DNA of 64,000 nt from Volvox africanus (GCA_030268105.1 BSDZ01000078.1:4081001-4145000), one strand, 5' to 3'. Positions 35,320 to 47,692 are shown, counted from the stretch's first letter. Notes: generated by a model from the sequence alone, not told the origin. A program made the numbers and translations.

Positions 35320-38300
35320 CTACTTGACAAAAATTCGCTGGTTTCGGAGGTCCAACACCAGTCGGTCTGCAGATAAGAGGTCGTACCCCAGCACCATTAT
35401 GGGCGAATCTCCAAAACCAAGTGCGGCTATGGAAGGAATGTCTCGCACCATGAGGGCCATCGCGCGATTGGGCACGTAAGGGCTGCCTGCAAGTGACGGG
35501 AGGGGCCGCAGCACGAAGGGCCGTTACAAACGGAAGGGAGGGATCGGGAGGGACGGGAGGGAAGAAGTGGTAAACTCACATATCATACCACCAACATGAC
35601 TGGTTCCTGGATTCCCAACTTTTACCTTCATCGCCCAACACCACGTCCAGCAAGCCACGGCGGATGCGATTGCTTCGCTGCCCGTCCGCGTTCGAGACCT
35701 GCAACGGCGGGGGAAGGTAAAACAGTTAAGCTGTAACGAATATCCGGCCGGTACGGTAGGATGGATCTCGGTGGATCTCGATGGATCTTGGGTACGGCGA
35801 CACATGCCTTGGCAATCAACAAGACAGTGGCCCCATGGCTATAAAGTTAGCACGGAGGACAACATGAAGTATACCTTGCTCTGCTTGGCTAGCGCTTTTC
35901 ATGAAGCACCCACGGCAGCTTTCCACAACCCAAAAGCGGGTTCGTCTCCCACACTCCTCCCTCGTCACGCCATCTCCGAAACCAACTCCTCGGTGGCCTG
36001 TACGCCGCTACTGCTTTTACGAGGCACCGCCTCATCGCACCTCCTGAACACTGCTGGCGCTTCCATCCGCCTCGCTCAAACGACGCACTCCCGCCAGTTC
36101 CGCCGCGGGCCAATTTAGAATGGAGAAATTAGCTCCTAGATCCAGGATGGCGGGAAAACGTGCTGACCCGTTGAGCGACACAGGTACGCCCAACAGCCCA
36201 CCTGTACTCGAGGAAATGACGGAACGGAATTGAAATTACAAGATGGAATAAATGCCCCATTCTACTCCCGAGCAGCAAGCTGAGAACCGACAATAGCCGA
36301 CAGCAGAAAACCGCGGACCAACAAACCTAAGGCCTATTGACGGTAGCTGCGACGGTGACGTGCGAATGCCGCTTGCTCCACAAGCCCCGTGTCCACCAGA
36401 GAATGCCCCCCGCTTTGATTCCCTGCTTTTCGTCCATGCCGCCATCCTTACACCCGTCAGCGCACCCTTAAGCACGTCGCAATTGAGCCGTGCCATCCCC
36501 TCCACATCCAACACGCCTTTGTCGATGTGGCCCGGCGGGTGGAACGCCATCCGCTGCCGATCTTGGCAAATCTCCAGTTCAAACATTCGAAGAAAGTTGA
36601 GGCCAAGCACGCCGCCTAAAAATGTAAAAGCGAACGAGACAACAGGGGAATACGGGACAGCCGAGCGCACAGCGCACGCCGAGCTAAAGCGCATGGACGT
36701 GGCACAGGCACCGAGGCCTCTTACAGGCGTATTGCATTGGCAAGTGTAGGCCGAAGTTGTTGAGCATGGGAGCAACATCAATTCCCCCGGCACTTAGGAT
36801 CTGGAACCCCGTGCACGGTGTGGGCCTATCGACTCACTCACCGACGTCAATGTCGTGGTCGGATTTAAGCGTGGTAACATAGGCATCCCGGATGTCCAGC
36901 AATTGGGGACCCAGCCGCAACGGTGGCAGCCGCACTTTTTGCCGCAGGGTCAGGCCGCTGCTATCAACGCCCTTTACTACCTGTGCCGCCCGCAGGGTAA
37001 TCGTTGAAGGGGTGCAGGTCAGCCAGGTCAGCCCCAACGCCTCAGGTCGACCCCAAGCCCCCATGCCATGTCTGCCAGGTCGGCCCCAACGCCTAAGGTC
37101 GACCCCAAGCCCCCATGCCCAGGTCTGCCAGGTCAGCCCCAACCGAATAGGTCACCCGAACGTGGCCGAACATGAAGGTCAGTCGGAGACAGAGGCACCT
37201 GAGTGGTTTGTTTGGAGGTGAAGTTGTTCAGTGCATACGTATGTGTTTTAGTAAGGCTTGGACTCTTACAAACCAAGACAAGCCCGGCAGAACAGCTGCA
37301 CGTCGAAGCTGAAGAAGCATTTGCCTTGCCAGGTTGAAATCATAGCTTTGATCATTCATGCGCGACCTTACCTGTCCGTCCGAGGGGCTGAGTCCAAGGT
37401 CCTCACGCAGCTCCGCCGTGATGAGCGCCCCGCTGCTGCCGCTGTCCAGCAGGAAGTTCACAAAGCCCACGTCCTCAACGTCTGCAGCGAGAAACAGGCG
37501 CCAAGAGCAGGAGCAGGACACGTGGTATTATTAAATCTTTTTCGGATTTCGCACCGTGCATGGGCCCGACAATGCACCGCACAGCGCAACGGCGGCACAT
37601 TGTGCTGTGTCCCCGTTGGATATCCACATTCGGTCGCGATACGCCACTGTATGTATGCGCGTGTTCACTTTTGTTGCATCCATTTTCATTTCTGCGGTTT
37701 CTACGGTTTGTACGTTCTTTCCTCTCTCTCCTCAAATCTCCTTTCATTTCTTTTGCCCCGTCCCTACGATCACGTCCCTGCGTGATGCCTCCGGAATTCC
37801 CATGGTAAGATGGCTCCACGCGCTCCGCTCCTAGTTTAGGCCCGCGCAACAGCAGCAGCAGCAGCAGCAGCAGTGGCAACCGCATCCGCAGAAACTCAAA
37901 CCCCGGGTCTTCTTCCCCAAATCACGACACATGTGTAGAAACGCCATCCATGCGTGTAATAACTCCTGGGCCCCTGGGCTAGGCACTATACCCGAACAGC
38001 TTGGCCCGGTGGTTGTTGGCTCTAACTCCCGGTCCATTCTTCCTTGACCCGACCCCTCACTCACCGATGGGGGCGACCAGAAAACTCTTAACCGCGCGAG
38101 GGCTGCGAGGGGTCTTACGAAGTGGGTAGGATACTACCTGCGACCACACAGAGCGCGGAAGGCACACAGCGCACGGAAGGTGCACATCCGCGCAATGCGG
38201 ATGGGCCAGCACGCCAAGGTTGGGACTAGGGAGATAGTAGGGACTACAGCAGAGGCCGGCAAAGAGGTCCGGAGTCTCCGGATCAGGCAGGAACCTCGCA

Positions 38301-39054
38301 TCGAGATGACCGCGCTCAGAACAAGGAAGGACGAGGCAAAAAAGCGACGCTGCAGATCCTCGTGGCCGCGCATTAGACTTCATTATAACTGGCTATGTCC
38401 GGCGGTTAGGAACGCGGACTGACTTCCCACCTGTGACCGCGCCTTAAGGTTTGCTTCAGCGAGGAACTCCATGAGCATTGTCCTCCCGTCCGGAAGCACC
38501 TGCTCGGCAAACCCTGGCAGGAAGAGGACGGAGAAGGAAAAGGTTCCCCACCTCTCTGCGACGTCCAGTCACGAGGTTCCTAGAGTCATCCCTTCCCTTG
38601 ACGCCTCCTCCCCATTCCTTCCTCCTCAGGAACAGTAACCTCAGATCGTGGTAACCTTTCACACCATTTGGGTCGTAAACGCATTTGTGCCCCGTTTCCG
38701 ACAGCACTGTCGCACGTGGTGTGAACAGGCCACCCTCTGCTGTTATGTGTTCCCTCCCTCACCATGTTTGATCAGCCGGGCCCGCAGAGCTTCTTCAGGC
38801 TGGAAAAGGAGCGCGTCGCGTTCCCGCGCCAAAGCCTCCCGTTGTGCCTCCGCTGCTAGCGCCGCTAGTTCATCGGCCGACCGCGCTGCTATAGGATGCC
38901 TAACATCTTGCAGTCGAAACAATAGCTGAGGCTTTTGAAACGTTCTGGTCGTTTTAACACCATACCACCACTTCAGCGCATGGCTCAAAGGCTGTTGACC
39001 CCTACAGGTTGCAAGATAATGACTTTGCAAGCGACCTTGAAGGAGCGACGACAT
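35320..39054 (-). CDS. Protein with two retropepsin-like aspartyl protease domains
   Basis: Exons (minus): 39054-38763, 38513-38431, 38137-38065, 37481-37372, 36980-36842, 36615-36454, 36201-36041, 35698-35626, 35486-35320. They give 419 residues with all phases matching. The N-terminal 60 residues are basic and Ser-rich (possible plastid transit peptide). A charged helix follows (SADELAALAAEAQREALARE). Domain 1 (about 155-250) has the catalytic-type motif LLDSGSSGALIT (Asp162) and the later GGVLGLNFLRMFELEI motif. Domain 2 (about 290-405) has AILDLGANFSILN (Asp307) and MVLGYDLLSADRLVLDL. The pattern D-x-G followed by a hydrophobic-LG motif is the retropepsin/A2 signature, and two tandem copies could fold as a single-chain two-lobe enzyme. 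In domain 2 the usual Thr/Ser of D-T/S-G is Leu, so that lobe may be altered or inactive. It is a spliced host gene, not an intact retroelement: no reverse transcriptase, integrase or LTRs are nearby. The substrate is unknown. Confidence 0.85.
37024..37145. repeat. 52-53-bp tandem repeat, 2.3 copies
   Basis: Units begin CAGGTCAGCCCCAACGCC and contain AGGTCGACCCCAAGCCCC. They lie within the intron of the retropepsin gene between exons 37372 and 36980. The copies differ at a few positions. Confidence 0.85.
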
Positions 39055-39463
39055 TTCCGTGGGGAATGGTTAGACTTGACGCGCTTAAAAGCAAAGGTAG
39101 GGTTTCCTGGCTTCCTGTTCTGTCTACGCAAGCGAAATAAACAGGAGAGGTGTTTGACTATAAGCAGTCATATCGATGCGCCATCTGATATCTTCGGATG
39201 TTCTTAAGGCGGCATGTGTTTCAGTCGATTATTGGTGACAACGAACAGTGTCGTGCATTTTTGTTAATCGATGGCCTGCATTGGTTGCATGCCAATCGAG
39301 GCTTTTAAATGGACGCGATGCATTCATAGTACTGGGACTAGTCATTACCCTCGACCGATGAATTTCGCGTTGGTACAGAACGGTGGCCGCCTGACACCAT
39401 GGGCAATTTATTGCCCTTGCTGACCCTGGTATAGGCCTCCGCCATTTATCATAAATACACATT
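39055..39463. promoter_or_regulatory. Bidirectional promoter region (retropepsin / METTL2-like gene)
   Basis: 409 bases between divergent start codons. No defined promoter element was identified; the role is inferred from orientation. Confidence 0.45.
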
Positions 39464-41735
39464 ATGCGTTCTTGCAGGTGTTTGTGTGATTTCCATCGCG
39501 TCTCTGTGTCTGACACAGAGTTCGCACCCACCACACCGTCCGCCACATATCCTTCCATCCTGGTAACGCGGCTCCCGACGCTGTCCGCCGGCCTTAGCGT
39601 CTACACAAGCGCACCATTAAGACGGATCGCTGCCGCCTCAGCTCAAACCTGCGCTATGGCCTCTCCTCGGCATCTGGTTTCTTCAGTCAGTGGCGGCGCC
39701 AGCTGGGGTCCTCCGTCATCCCTGGTCCGGAATGACACTAGTGGGGGAGCAGCCGTGGATGGACCTACAGTCCAGTTCTCCGGCCGTGACACCACGTGCC
39801 AAGGATATATCGGCCAGGGCGCCAGGCTGGCGGGCCAGTACCATGAATGTGATTTTGACTGGCATGAGCATGCGCGCACCGTCCGGCATCTTGTGGAGGC
39901 GCAACAGGCAGCAGCATTGGCGCTGAGGTCTCGATTGCCGGGAAAGCTGCCAGGGGAAGGGGTGGATGAACCCTTGCAACAAGCGCGGCCGCTGTCGTTG
40001 CAACAGCAACAGCAGAAGAACGAGCCTTATGAGCAGAAGCAGCCACATGGGCAGCCGCCACAACAGCCTGCCATGGCGCCTGCTTCAGTCGTCTCGCACT
40101 GTGATGGAAACCCTAGCGATCAGGGCGGTCCGAGCACCTCCACCACAGCTTCGCCTCGGTTACAAAGTCCCACAACGATGTGCACAAACCAAAGACAAAG
40201 ATTTTGGTCAGCATCAGAGCTCAGAGCCAATAGTCGCTCCCAACCAGACAGGCATGAGGCGATGTGGTTTCGAACAGTGCCAGAAGCCTCACCGCAGCTT
40301 CCGACGCCGCGTGTGGCAGCAGTCATGCTTCGGGAGCAACCAGAAGTGGCAGAGGGGCGGCCGAGCGGCGATCCAGCTGCAGGCAACACCTCTAGTAGTG
40401 CACCCAAATCAGCCATCACGCGCGCTGTAATCGCCAAGGAAGACGCCACGGTTAACCAAAGCACGGGATTTCCGACCTCAAACACTGGCGAGCAAGACAG
40501 GAGCTGCACCCAGATACATATTCACGACAGAAACGGCGACATGGCCCCATCAGTCGCCTCGGTGGACGTGTACGAGGGGTCGCGGTGGGAGGAGTTTTAC
40601 CGCGCACACCCCTCGGCTCGCTTTTTCAAGGAGCGCCGCTACCTTTTGCTGGAGTTCCCTGACCTGCTTCAGTGTGAGCACGTGGCGGAGATCGGGTGCG
40701 GCTGCGGCTCGTCCATCCTACCAGTGCTTAAAGCAAATAATGCTGCTCGTACGACCTGCACGGGTGCGTCGCCGTTGGGGGGCCCGCTCAGAATGGGGAG
40801 CGCTCTGGGTGGCTGGGATTTGTGGCAGGGTAGGATTTGGCTTGGTAGAAATTTGCATTGCAGGCGCCCTGCGCTGACCTGGCATTCGAGGTTCCATTGT
40901 TGTGCCATGTCCATCACCGTTGGTATGCGCAGTGAGATCACCGACAGGATCCCACATGTTTGCGTCCACATGTTTGCATCCCTCTTCCCCGCCTGGTAGA
41001 TATCTCCACCACTTGTTTGGAGCAACTGCTTGGAGCGGCTGCGGCGGAGGGCATTGCGCCATCGAGATTAAACGTCTTTCCCGCCGACGCTACAGACCCC
41101 TCTGCCGCATCCACCTTCGACGGCATCGACGCTGACGCGCTGCTGATCATGTTCACACTCTCTGCCGTCACGCCCGAGCAGCAGCACGTGATGCTATCGC
41201 ACGCCTGGCGGGCGCTGCGCCCCGGCGGGCGGCTACTGCTACGAGACCACGGCCTGTACGACATGGTACAGCTTCGGATCCCTGTCGGGCAATGGGTGGA
41301 GCCCAACCTATATAAGCGAGGCGATGGTAAGGCAGCGGAAAGGCAGGAGGAATAGGGAGGGACCCTTAGGTTGCCTGGGCCGGTACAGAAACGGTAGTAT
41401 CAAGACGGCGGCGGCATGGGCGACTTTCATGGCAGTAGAGAAATTGTGAAAATGCCTCTTATCTGGGGCAGTTCAGTTGACCTTCGAAATGCCAGCGGCT
41501 ACCTGTTTTCCCTGCGTCCCAGGTGAAGGCGACAAAGGTGATGGCTACTCTCTACTGTGATGCAGGTACGATGGCGTATTTCTTTTCGACAGAGGAGCTT
41601 AGCCGTCGGGCGACGGGTGCCGGATTTCATGTCAATGAATGCAAGTACGTGACGGTTATCAACCGAAACCGGAAATCAGGTATCGAGCTTCGCCGCGTGT
41701 TCGTGCATGGGGTGTTTGAGAAACCCGCAGCGTAA
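39464..41735 (+). CDS. METTL2/6/8-type tRNA N3-methylcytidine methyltransferase
   Basis: Exons: 39464-40763, 41000-41326, 41566-41735. They give 598 residues with phases 1 and 1. The catalytic part matches METTL2/METTL6/METTL8 (yeast Trm140): entry helix SRWEEFYRAHPSARFFKERR and YLLLEFP, SAM-binding motif VAEIGCGCGSSILP (about residue 410), then DISTTCLEQL. Further on come LIMFTLSAVTPEQ, WRALRPGGRLLLRDHG, LYKRGDGTMAYFFSTEEL and LRRVFVHGVF. Members methylate C32 of certain tRNAs using S-adenosylmethionine. A first block ECDFDWHEHARTV corresponds to the usual N-terminal segment. Between it and the catalytic domain lie about 250 residues of Gln/Ser/Pro-rich sequence not found in animal or plant homologues as I know them. 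Two starts are possible: 39464 (longer, with a possible organelle leader) or 39656 (MASPRHL). TGTAA follows 88 bases after the stop. Family is very secure; the tRNA target is inference. Confidence 0.92.
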
Positions 41736-41822
41736 CAAAGGGAGTTCCGCACGCGGACGACAGCGATGTTTGGTGTGCGGATGGGTGGCCATTTGGAAGT
41801 GACCCAAGGATGCTTGATGGGC

Positions 41823-41827
41823 TGTAA
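41823..41827 (+). terminator. TGTAA poly(A) signal of the METTL2-like gene
   Basis: TGTAA 88 bases after the stop codon, a standard volvocine distance. Confidence 0.6.
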
Positions 41828-42665
41828 TGCCACGGCGAACAGGGCTGGGACGATAAAAGGAATGAGCTTTACATTGGTGGTAGACTGACATTCACTTTGA
41901 TTGAAACATTCCTATTTCGAGCGGTGTGTACCTCTTTAATGCCACAGTGAGGGAAGTGTGCTTTGTGTTTGAATTAACTCGCTGATAAGGATGGGGCCCC
42001 TCCTGGCGCAAGAGTTTACAAGACGGGAAAAGCGTGCATAACCCTATTCCTGTGGAAAGCTAAGCATAAGGTGTAGTGTGAAAGATTTGCCTTTAGGGAT
42101 TTTTTATTCAATCCATTCAAAATCTGGGTTTCACACTTGTGATCTTGGGTGCTACACAAGCAGATGCAGGAAGGTGTTTTACCGTGTGCCTGCAATGGCA
42201 AAAGGACTTCTGCTTGGAGGCGCGACAGCATGGCGACTTGCAACCCCTGAACCATAGAATCTGTAACGTGTTAACGACTTTACGTAGAAGTAATCATTGA
42301 TAACAGAGAAACATGTAATACTGACTGACGCACTTAGGCAACCGAGGGGCACCCTCAGGAAATCAGTTGTTTCTTTGAAATGAAACCAGCTGGAATACTT
42401 ATGCGACCTAACAGCGGTCGATTTGTCGTCCAGTAATTCATAACTTAAGAGGCCGTACCTCGTACGAACAGCGAAAGACACTTTGTCGAGGCCTGGCACA
42501 GCATGATACGCCTGGAAACTGCAATTTATAGCGAGTATGAAAGCCTGCCTCTCAATGACTTCGAGCCAAACGACACCTTCATACTTTGACCGGCATTTTC
42601 GCCTGCCCAAGTCGTCCCTACGTTTGCCTCTATAGTTCAAAGTCAAAGCGGGGCTATTTGTATTG
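41828..42665. other. Intergenic region between METTL2-like and LRR genes
   Basis: Comparatively AT-rich, with no recognised exon. A 155-codon minus-strand open frame (42646-42179) has no domain and poor codon bias. The right part should be the LRR gene promoter and 5' UTR. Confidence 0.5.
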
Positions 42666-42693
42666 CCTTGTCACTGCAAAGGCAGTGACAAGG
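42666..42693 (+). promoter_or_regulatory. Perfect 12-bp stem-loop just upstream of the LRR gene start codon
   Basis: CCTTGTCACTGC pairs exactly with GCAGTGACAAGG across a four-base AAAG loop, ending 19 bases before the ATG at 42713. If transcribed it is a stable 5' UTR hairpin. A translational or processing role is inference. Confidence 0.6.
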
Positions 42694-42712
42694 TCTCCTG
42701 CTGGAGGTGAAT

Positions 42713-45700
42713 ATGGGCCTGATGGCGAACATCCAGGCCTTTTCGAGCGCTCTGAATGAGCTCCAGGCCTTGTGCCGTGCACTTAAGAAGTATGAACACT
42801 CCTTCTCGTCTGAGACAAAGCAGTTTTTCCAGGTGCGGAGCAAAATGTTTTTGGTCCGTAGTTCGCACCTGTGGCCCGACCTGCCGGAAAGACATCTTTT
42901 CCCTGGCAGCTGGTTGAGCCATGGCTGCACTGGGTGGTTTGCAGAACACGAGTTCCGCAGCAGATCAAGCCATGAAGGAACTTGAGTACGTGCCTCCCCC
43001 CTCTGAAACTTCCATCGCCGGGTACCTCGTCACAGGCAAGTTGCGGGGCGATACAAAGGTTTACTTATCGGGTGTGCATAAGAGACAACTTTACGCTTTG
43101 GATGTATGCGGCCCCGCAGGCAACAAGACCTTGAGACTTCGCGCGGTGCTGCAAAACGTTCAGCAGGCTCTATCCAACTTTTCATCCGGTACATTTCCAG
43201 TTCCGCGTAGCTCAAAGGTTAGTACAACTAATAAGTGTTTTCAAGATACTCGAGCCTTTGTTACCAAACCTTCCGACGCGCAGGAGGAGCTGTCCCGCGT
43301 GCACGGCCTGATATTAGAGCTCAAGTTTGCTTTATCTTCGGAGCAGCAACTGCTGATTACGCAACTGCGGAAGCTGGTGGGTATGCAAGGTGGTGGGTTA
43401 CCTGACGGGTTGCCCGCTTTTCCTACTGGCTGGGTCATCCGTGATATTCTTCACCGGCTGATGCGTGCAGTGCGCCGAGGTGGAGTCCCGGAAACACGAC
43501 TTCGATGTAATTGAAACGAATCTGGACAATACCATGCGCAACGTGCTTCAGCAGGTCCATGGCAAATCCGTCCTTGATCCTGAGGTAACAGAGGTCGTGC
43601 CCATGAGATGGGAAGGACCGTACACTTGGTGTTAGGAGCATCACCGCATATACCGCTTGGTGCTTAAGGGAATGACACCCAATTTGGTATCCCGTTGCGA
43701 TATAACCTCTGTACGCCTTGTGGGTATGAATTTGCTTCAGGTTCTGGAGACTGAGCTCAAAGAGCTGCAGGACACCATTACGGTGGCTCGGTCAGCAAAC
43801 AATACACAGCTGTTCGATATCTTGTCTTTGGCGCTGAACTCGCTCCAGCGGTTGCACGCGGGACACGCAGAGCACATTGAAAGCGATGATGAGGCGCCAG
43901 AGGCTGATGCAGGCGGCGCAGATGGGGATGATGACGATGAGGATCCGTTCTTCATGCCGATGCCTGGCGCCATTAAGTGGGCAGAGGCATCGAAGTTCAA
44001 GGAGCTGGCCAAGCCGCTGGCGCCGGAGCAGCCTGCGGAGAGGCAGTTCATGATTGTGATGGAGGACGGTGGGCTGGGTTTTAGCCTTTCTTGGCTTCTG
44101 GGTTTGGTTTGCTTTAAATTTGGTCGGGGCCGACGATTCTAATGTTTTCCCTGGTGTACCGATTATGGCTGGGCGCGTAATGAGTTTGGTTCTGTTAGAT
44201 GGTTCGCGACACGTGGGATTGATAGAAACCAACGTTCCCAAGTGCCATCCGGTCCTCGGAGCGTGGTTGGGTAAAGTCAGCGTGCATAGGGTACTTCCTG
44301 GATGTCAGCAGTAATGTCACTAACGTCGCCGTTTTGTACATTGAAGTTAGACTGGCCTATTGTGCGCCTATGCTGTGTTGCAGATGATTCCTCTTCACAC
44401 ACGCCATCCTCCATAACAGCAGTCTCAACGGAACCGAGCGCCAACGCGCTTGCGGGCACAACGCCCAGTGGCCAAAAGTATTTGCCATCGGAGTACAGTG
44501 CGGAATCGTCCCCTGCTGAACCGGCAGCTACGGCGGAAATTACAGCAGCTACGGCGTCAGCAAAAGCTGCAGAGATCGTGGCTGCGTCTCCGGCGTCACC
44601 GTTGCCTATCCAGGCCCCAGCGACGGGCGACACGCCGCGGTCTATGGCAGCTCAGGAGTCTCCAGCATCGGCAAGGTCGAAGGGCCTAGCCGCAGCACCT
44701 GGATCGGCGGCTGTGGTGGCGACGCCAGTTGCGGTGGAGGCGACAGGTGACTCTCCGTTGGTTGCGTCCCCCAATTCCGCTGTGGGAGCGGGACCAGCAG
44801 GCTCTGCAGCAGAACGGGTTCCATCGCCACCGTCGCTGAACCAGCGGCCCAGCAAAGAGGTGAGGAAAGGCCACGCCATAACATAGCTTCTGTAGCACTT
44901 TAGCTTATGGAGGGCTTGTGGACGGGGAGGCCGTTTCTAGGCAATCTGGCCATCGCTGGATCTTGGAGGCATTATGCACGGCGCACAGTGCGCCGTTAAT
45001 TACCTTGCGTCCTTGAGAACCTGTGTGTGCTGTAGTCAGCGCGGAGTGATAAATGTTATTGGGTATAATCGGTTCGTGTTTGGCAAATCCGTACATAGCA
45101 TGGGGGATGTACTCGTTATTATTGCGGCGCTTCTCATCGCTGCCGTGCTTGTTAGCATATGTTGCCAGGGGCCGCCGATACAATTGTTAGCTTCCCTGAC
45201 ACAGTCAGGACAGGGTCGGGAAACAATGGGATCAAGGATGGCACGAGTTGCACCGTTTTGGTAGTTGCAGCTCTGGATAGGCTGTAGGCAATGGTCAACG
45301 ATTACTCCACGTATGCCGTAAGCAAATTCTTCTTCATTCGGCAGTGCCACCATTCATCAAGGCGCAACATACCCTAGGGTCATGCAGCCATGACATGGTT
45401 GGGTTTGGAGTATGGAGCCTACTTGTGATTCTTTACTTATTCATTACGTATGGCAATCATGGTACGTGTGGTACCCATTGCGAAAATTGCAGACACCGCC
45501 ACCCCTTCTGGTACCTCCCGAGGACAAGATGGTCGTGGCTAAAGAGGGAGCGCAGGCGCCCCCGCCTGCGGAGAGTCCGACTCCGGAGAAGCTTACGGAT
45601 TTCGTCAACTTCCTCAACGGCGAGAACCCAGGGGCATGTATGTTTCATGCTCAGATGCGCCTTTCTCCGGAAGGTTGTCTCCAGCTGGCGAGTTTCCTGC

Positions 45701-46703
45701 GAAGCAGTGCGCGTGTGCGCGCACTATCTCTCTCACATAATTACCTTGGTAAGAAGTTAGGGGCATGGTTTATGGATTGGCAAAGTTGTAGGAAAATGCC
45801 CTTCAGGTTACCATTCACTGTCCACGTACAGACATGAACCCTTGCAGCATATAACGAGAGCAAGAAGCCAGGGACACACCCATATGATCGCACACACCAC
45901 TTCGTTGAAAGCTGTAGCGCATCCTGCGTCTGTCAGCTGAACCCGTATCGAAGCTCTTCCACGGTATCACCAAGACGTATCTTTTGGGTATGTCCCTGAA
46001 TCTTTTGCGTGCCATGGTGCAGGCGATGCGGGTCTCAGGCTTATCTGCGAGGGCCTGCGCGAAAACAAATCTGTTACCGCCCTGGACCTGCCCGACAACA
46101 ACATCACGGACATCGGAGCAGCGATCCTGGCGGACGCCATCAAAGACAATCCAAGCCTCACACAGTTGCAGTTGGCATACAACAAGATTGGCGATCAGGG
46201 TGCTAAGGCCCTCGCGCAGGTGCCTGAGAGCTTGGGATTCGCAACGTTAGCCGCATGTTAGCGTGCCAATTTGGGATTGCTTGGGGTGGTCTGGAGTGCA
46301 GTCCAGTCTTTGTGGGTTTCTTCGACACCCCGTGCCCTTGACAAATTTGTTAAGCGCTCCTGCCAGACCAGCGCTCCCGCAAAAGGGCTCCGAACTACTG
46401 TCTTTTGAAGATGCACTGCTTGTGCGATAACCTAGCGGCACATAACAAACCCTACTACCTTCCCTGCAGGTTATCCGGACGAGTCACAGCCTCAAAAAAC
46501 TTGGCTTGGCGTTTAATAACATCGGCAAGGCCGGGTGCCAGGCGCTCACTTCCGCTATCTCCAGCAACCAATCACTGAAACACATGCAGCTGCTCCCTGG
46601 CAACCCGGTGGAAGAGAAGGATGCAAAGGCTCTCGCCAAGGCACTAAAGCGCAACAATAAGTTCAGCATCAAGCAACTGTTGGGCCTGAAGAGTGACAGC
46701 TGA
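42713..46703 (+). CDS. Coiled-coil and leucine-rich-repeat protein, function unknown
   Basis: Exons: 42713-42832, 42945-43217, 43284-43376, 43471-43584, 43741-44068, 44384-44859, 45493-45748, 46023-46219, 46470-46703. They give 696 residues and every junction is in phase. Residues 1-300 are mostly helical and charged (NIQAFSSALNELQALCRALK, VHGLILELKFALSSEQQLL, VLETELKELQDTITVARSAN), followed by an acidic stretch (DGDDDDED). Residues 310-468, all on one exon, are a Ser/Ala/Pro-rich linker. Residues 490-696 contain ribonuclease-inhibitor/NLRC3-type leucine-rich repeats: ARVRALSLSHNYLG, SVTALDLPDNNITDIGAAIL, SLTQLQLAYNKIGDQGAKAL and SLKKLGLAFNNIGKAGCQAL. No signal peptide or membrane segment is seen. 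Such proteins act as binding scaffolds; flagellar or RanGAP-like roles are possible but unsupported. The exon 6/exon 7 join (44859/45493) spans a 633-base intron. If wrong, this could be two adjacent genes, although phase and strand fit one. Confidence 0.78.
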
Positions 46704-47692
46704 TTGGCTACCGGCTCCTCAAGAGAGCAACCCATAACGTGATGCGTGTTTCCATGGCGTTTCCTCTTCTGGACGGCGGCATCATAGCGTTGGCTCGGTC
46801 GACTCGCCGCCAAGACTGCTAGCAGCGGTTATGCGGCTGGATGTTACTGCTATTGCTGTTAAACCACCTATGTTGTGGAAGAAGCCCCGGCATTGTGCGC
46901 TCCAGTTGCCGCACGACCGGCGAGCAGCACTTGATCCGTCGGCATGGGTATATTCCATGGAGTTTTAGGTTGTTCGTCCATGCGACAGCGTGATTGCTTG
47001 TCTATGATTGCTAGGGCCGGTGGTAGTGGCGGCTGCTGCCCAAGCAAACGTGCTGGAAGGCGCGAAAGGGTGTTGCGGTCAATTTGCCGAGCATAGTGGA
47101 TATTGTGACAATGACTTCCTGTCTGTGGAAAGTATTCTTAGGTGCTTCGATAACCGTTTCCAACCGTCCAGTAGGGTACGTCCGCCCGCCCGTGCATAGG
47201 TGCAACTGTGCCGTAAAGCGACAGCCAGGACGGCCAGGCATGGGACGGCCGAGGTCCAGCGTGTTGTGCGGCCGAGGGGGAGGGCCACACGGAAGGCGCT
47301 TGTACAGAGGCGTATATTGTGGGTTAAGCTGGTAAGCAGGGAGTTGAAAATGCATAATGACAAAACGCTTCTGGAATTGCCGTGTTGCAACGGCCGGTTA
47401 GATTCAGTCAGCGCACCATACTGACCATTGCGGGAATGGGAATTTCCGAAGCTGTGTACGTTTTGGCGCTGCGATAGACCCGATGCGCCCTTTTATTCAC
47501 GCTGAAAATCTTCTGAGCATCGTGCAAAGCCAACCATAGCTGGGTGCGTAACTGTATAGTTCCTCATCCAATAGGTGCACAAAATCTTGTTATAAAATCA
47601 TAATCCATATTGCCACTCGCCATGGATCTGTGGGAGCGCGGATGCATCGCTGGCACTTGCATCATTAGCAGAAATTGCAAATCAACATGAAC
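46704..47692. other. Convergent intergenic region, no gene seen
   Basis: It lies between the stop of the LRR gene and the poly(A) signal of the ING gene. No recognised coding segment or repeat. Confidence 0.5.

Noticed and set aside
37228..37521. Intact retrotransposon around the DSGS motif
   Set aside because: No reverse transcriptase, RNase H, integrase or LTRs are nearby. The motif sits on a spliced exon whose neighbours continue the same frame.
42179..42646. Minus-strand 155-codon open frame
   Set aside because: No known motif, AT-rich codon use unlike neighbouring genes, no introns, and it overlaps the promoter of the LRR gene. Likely chance.
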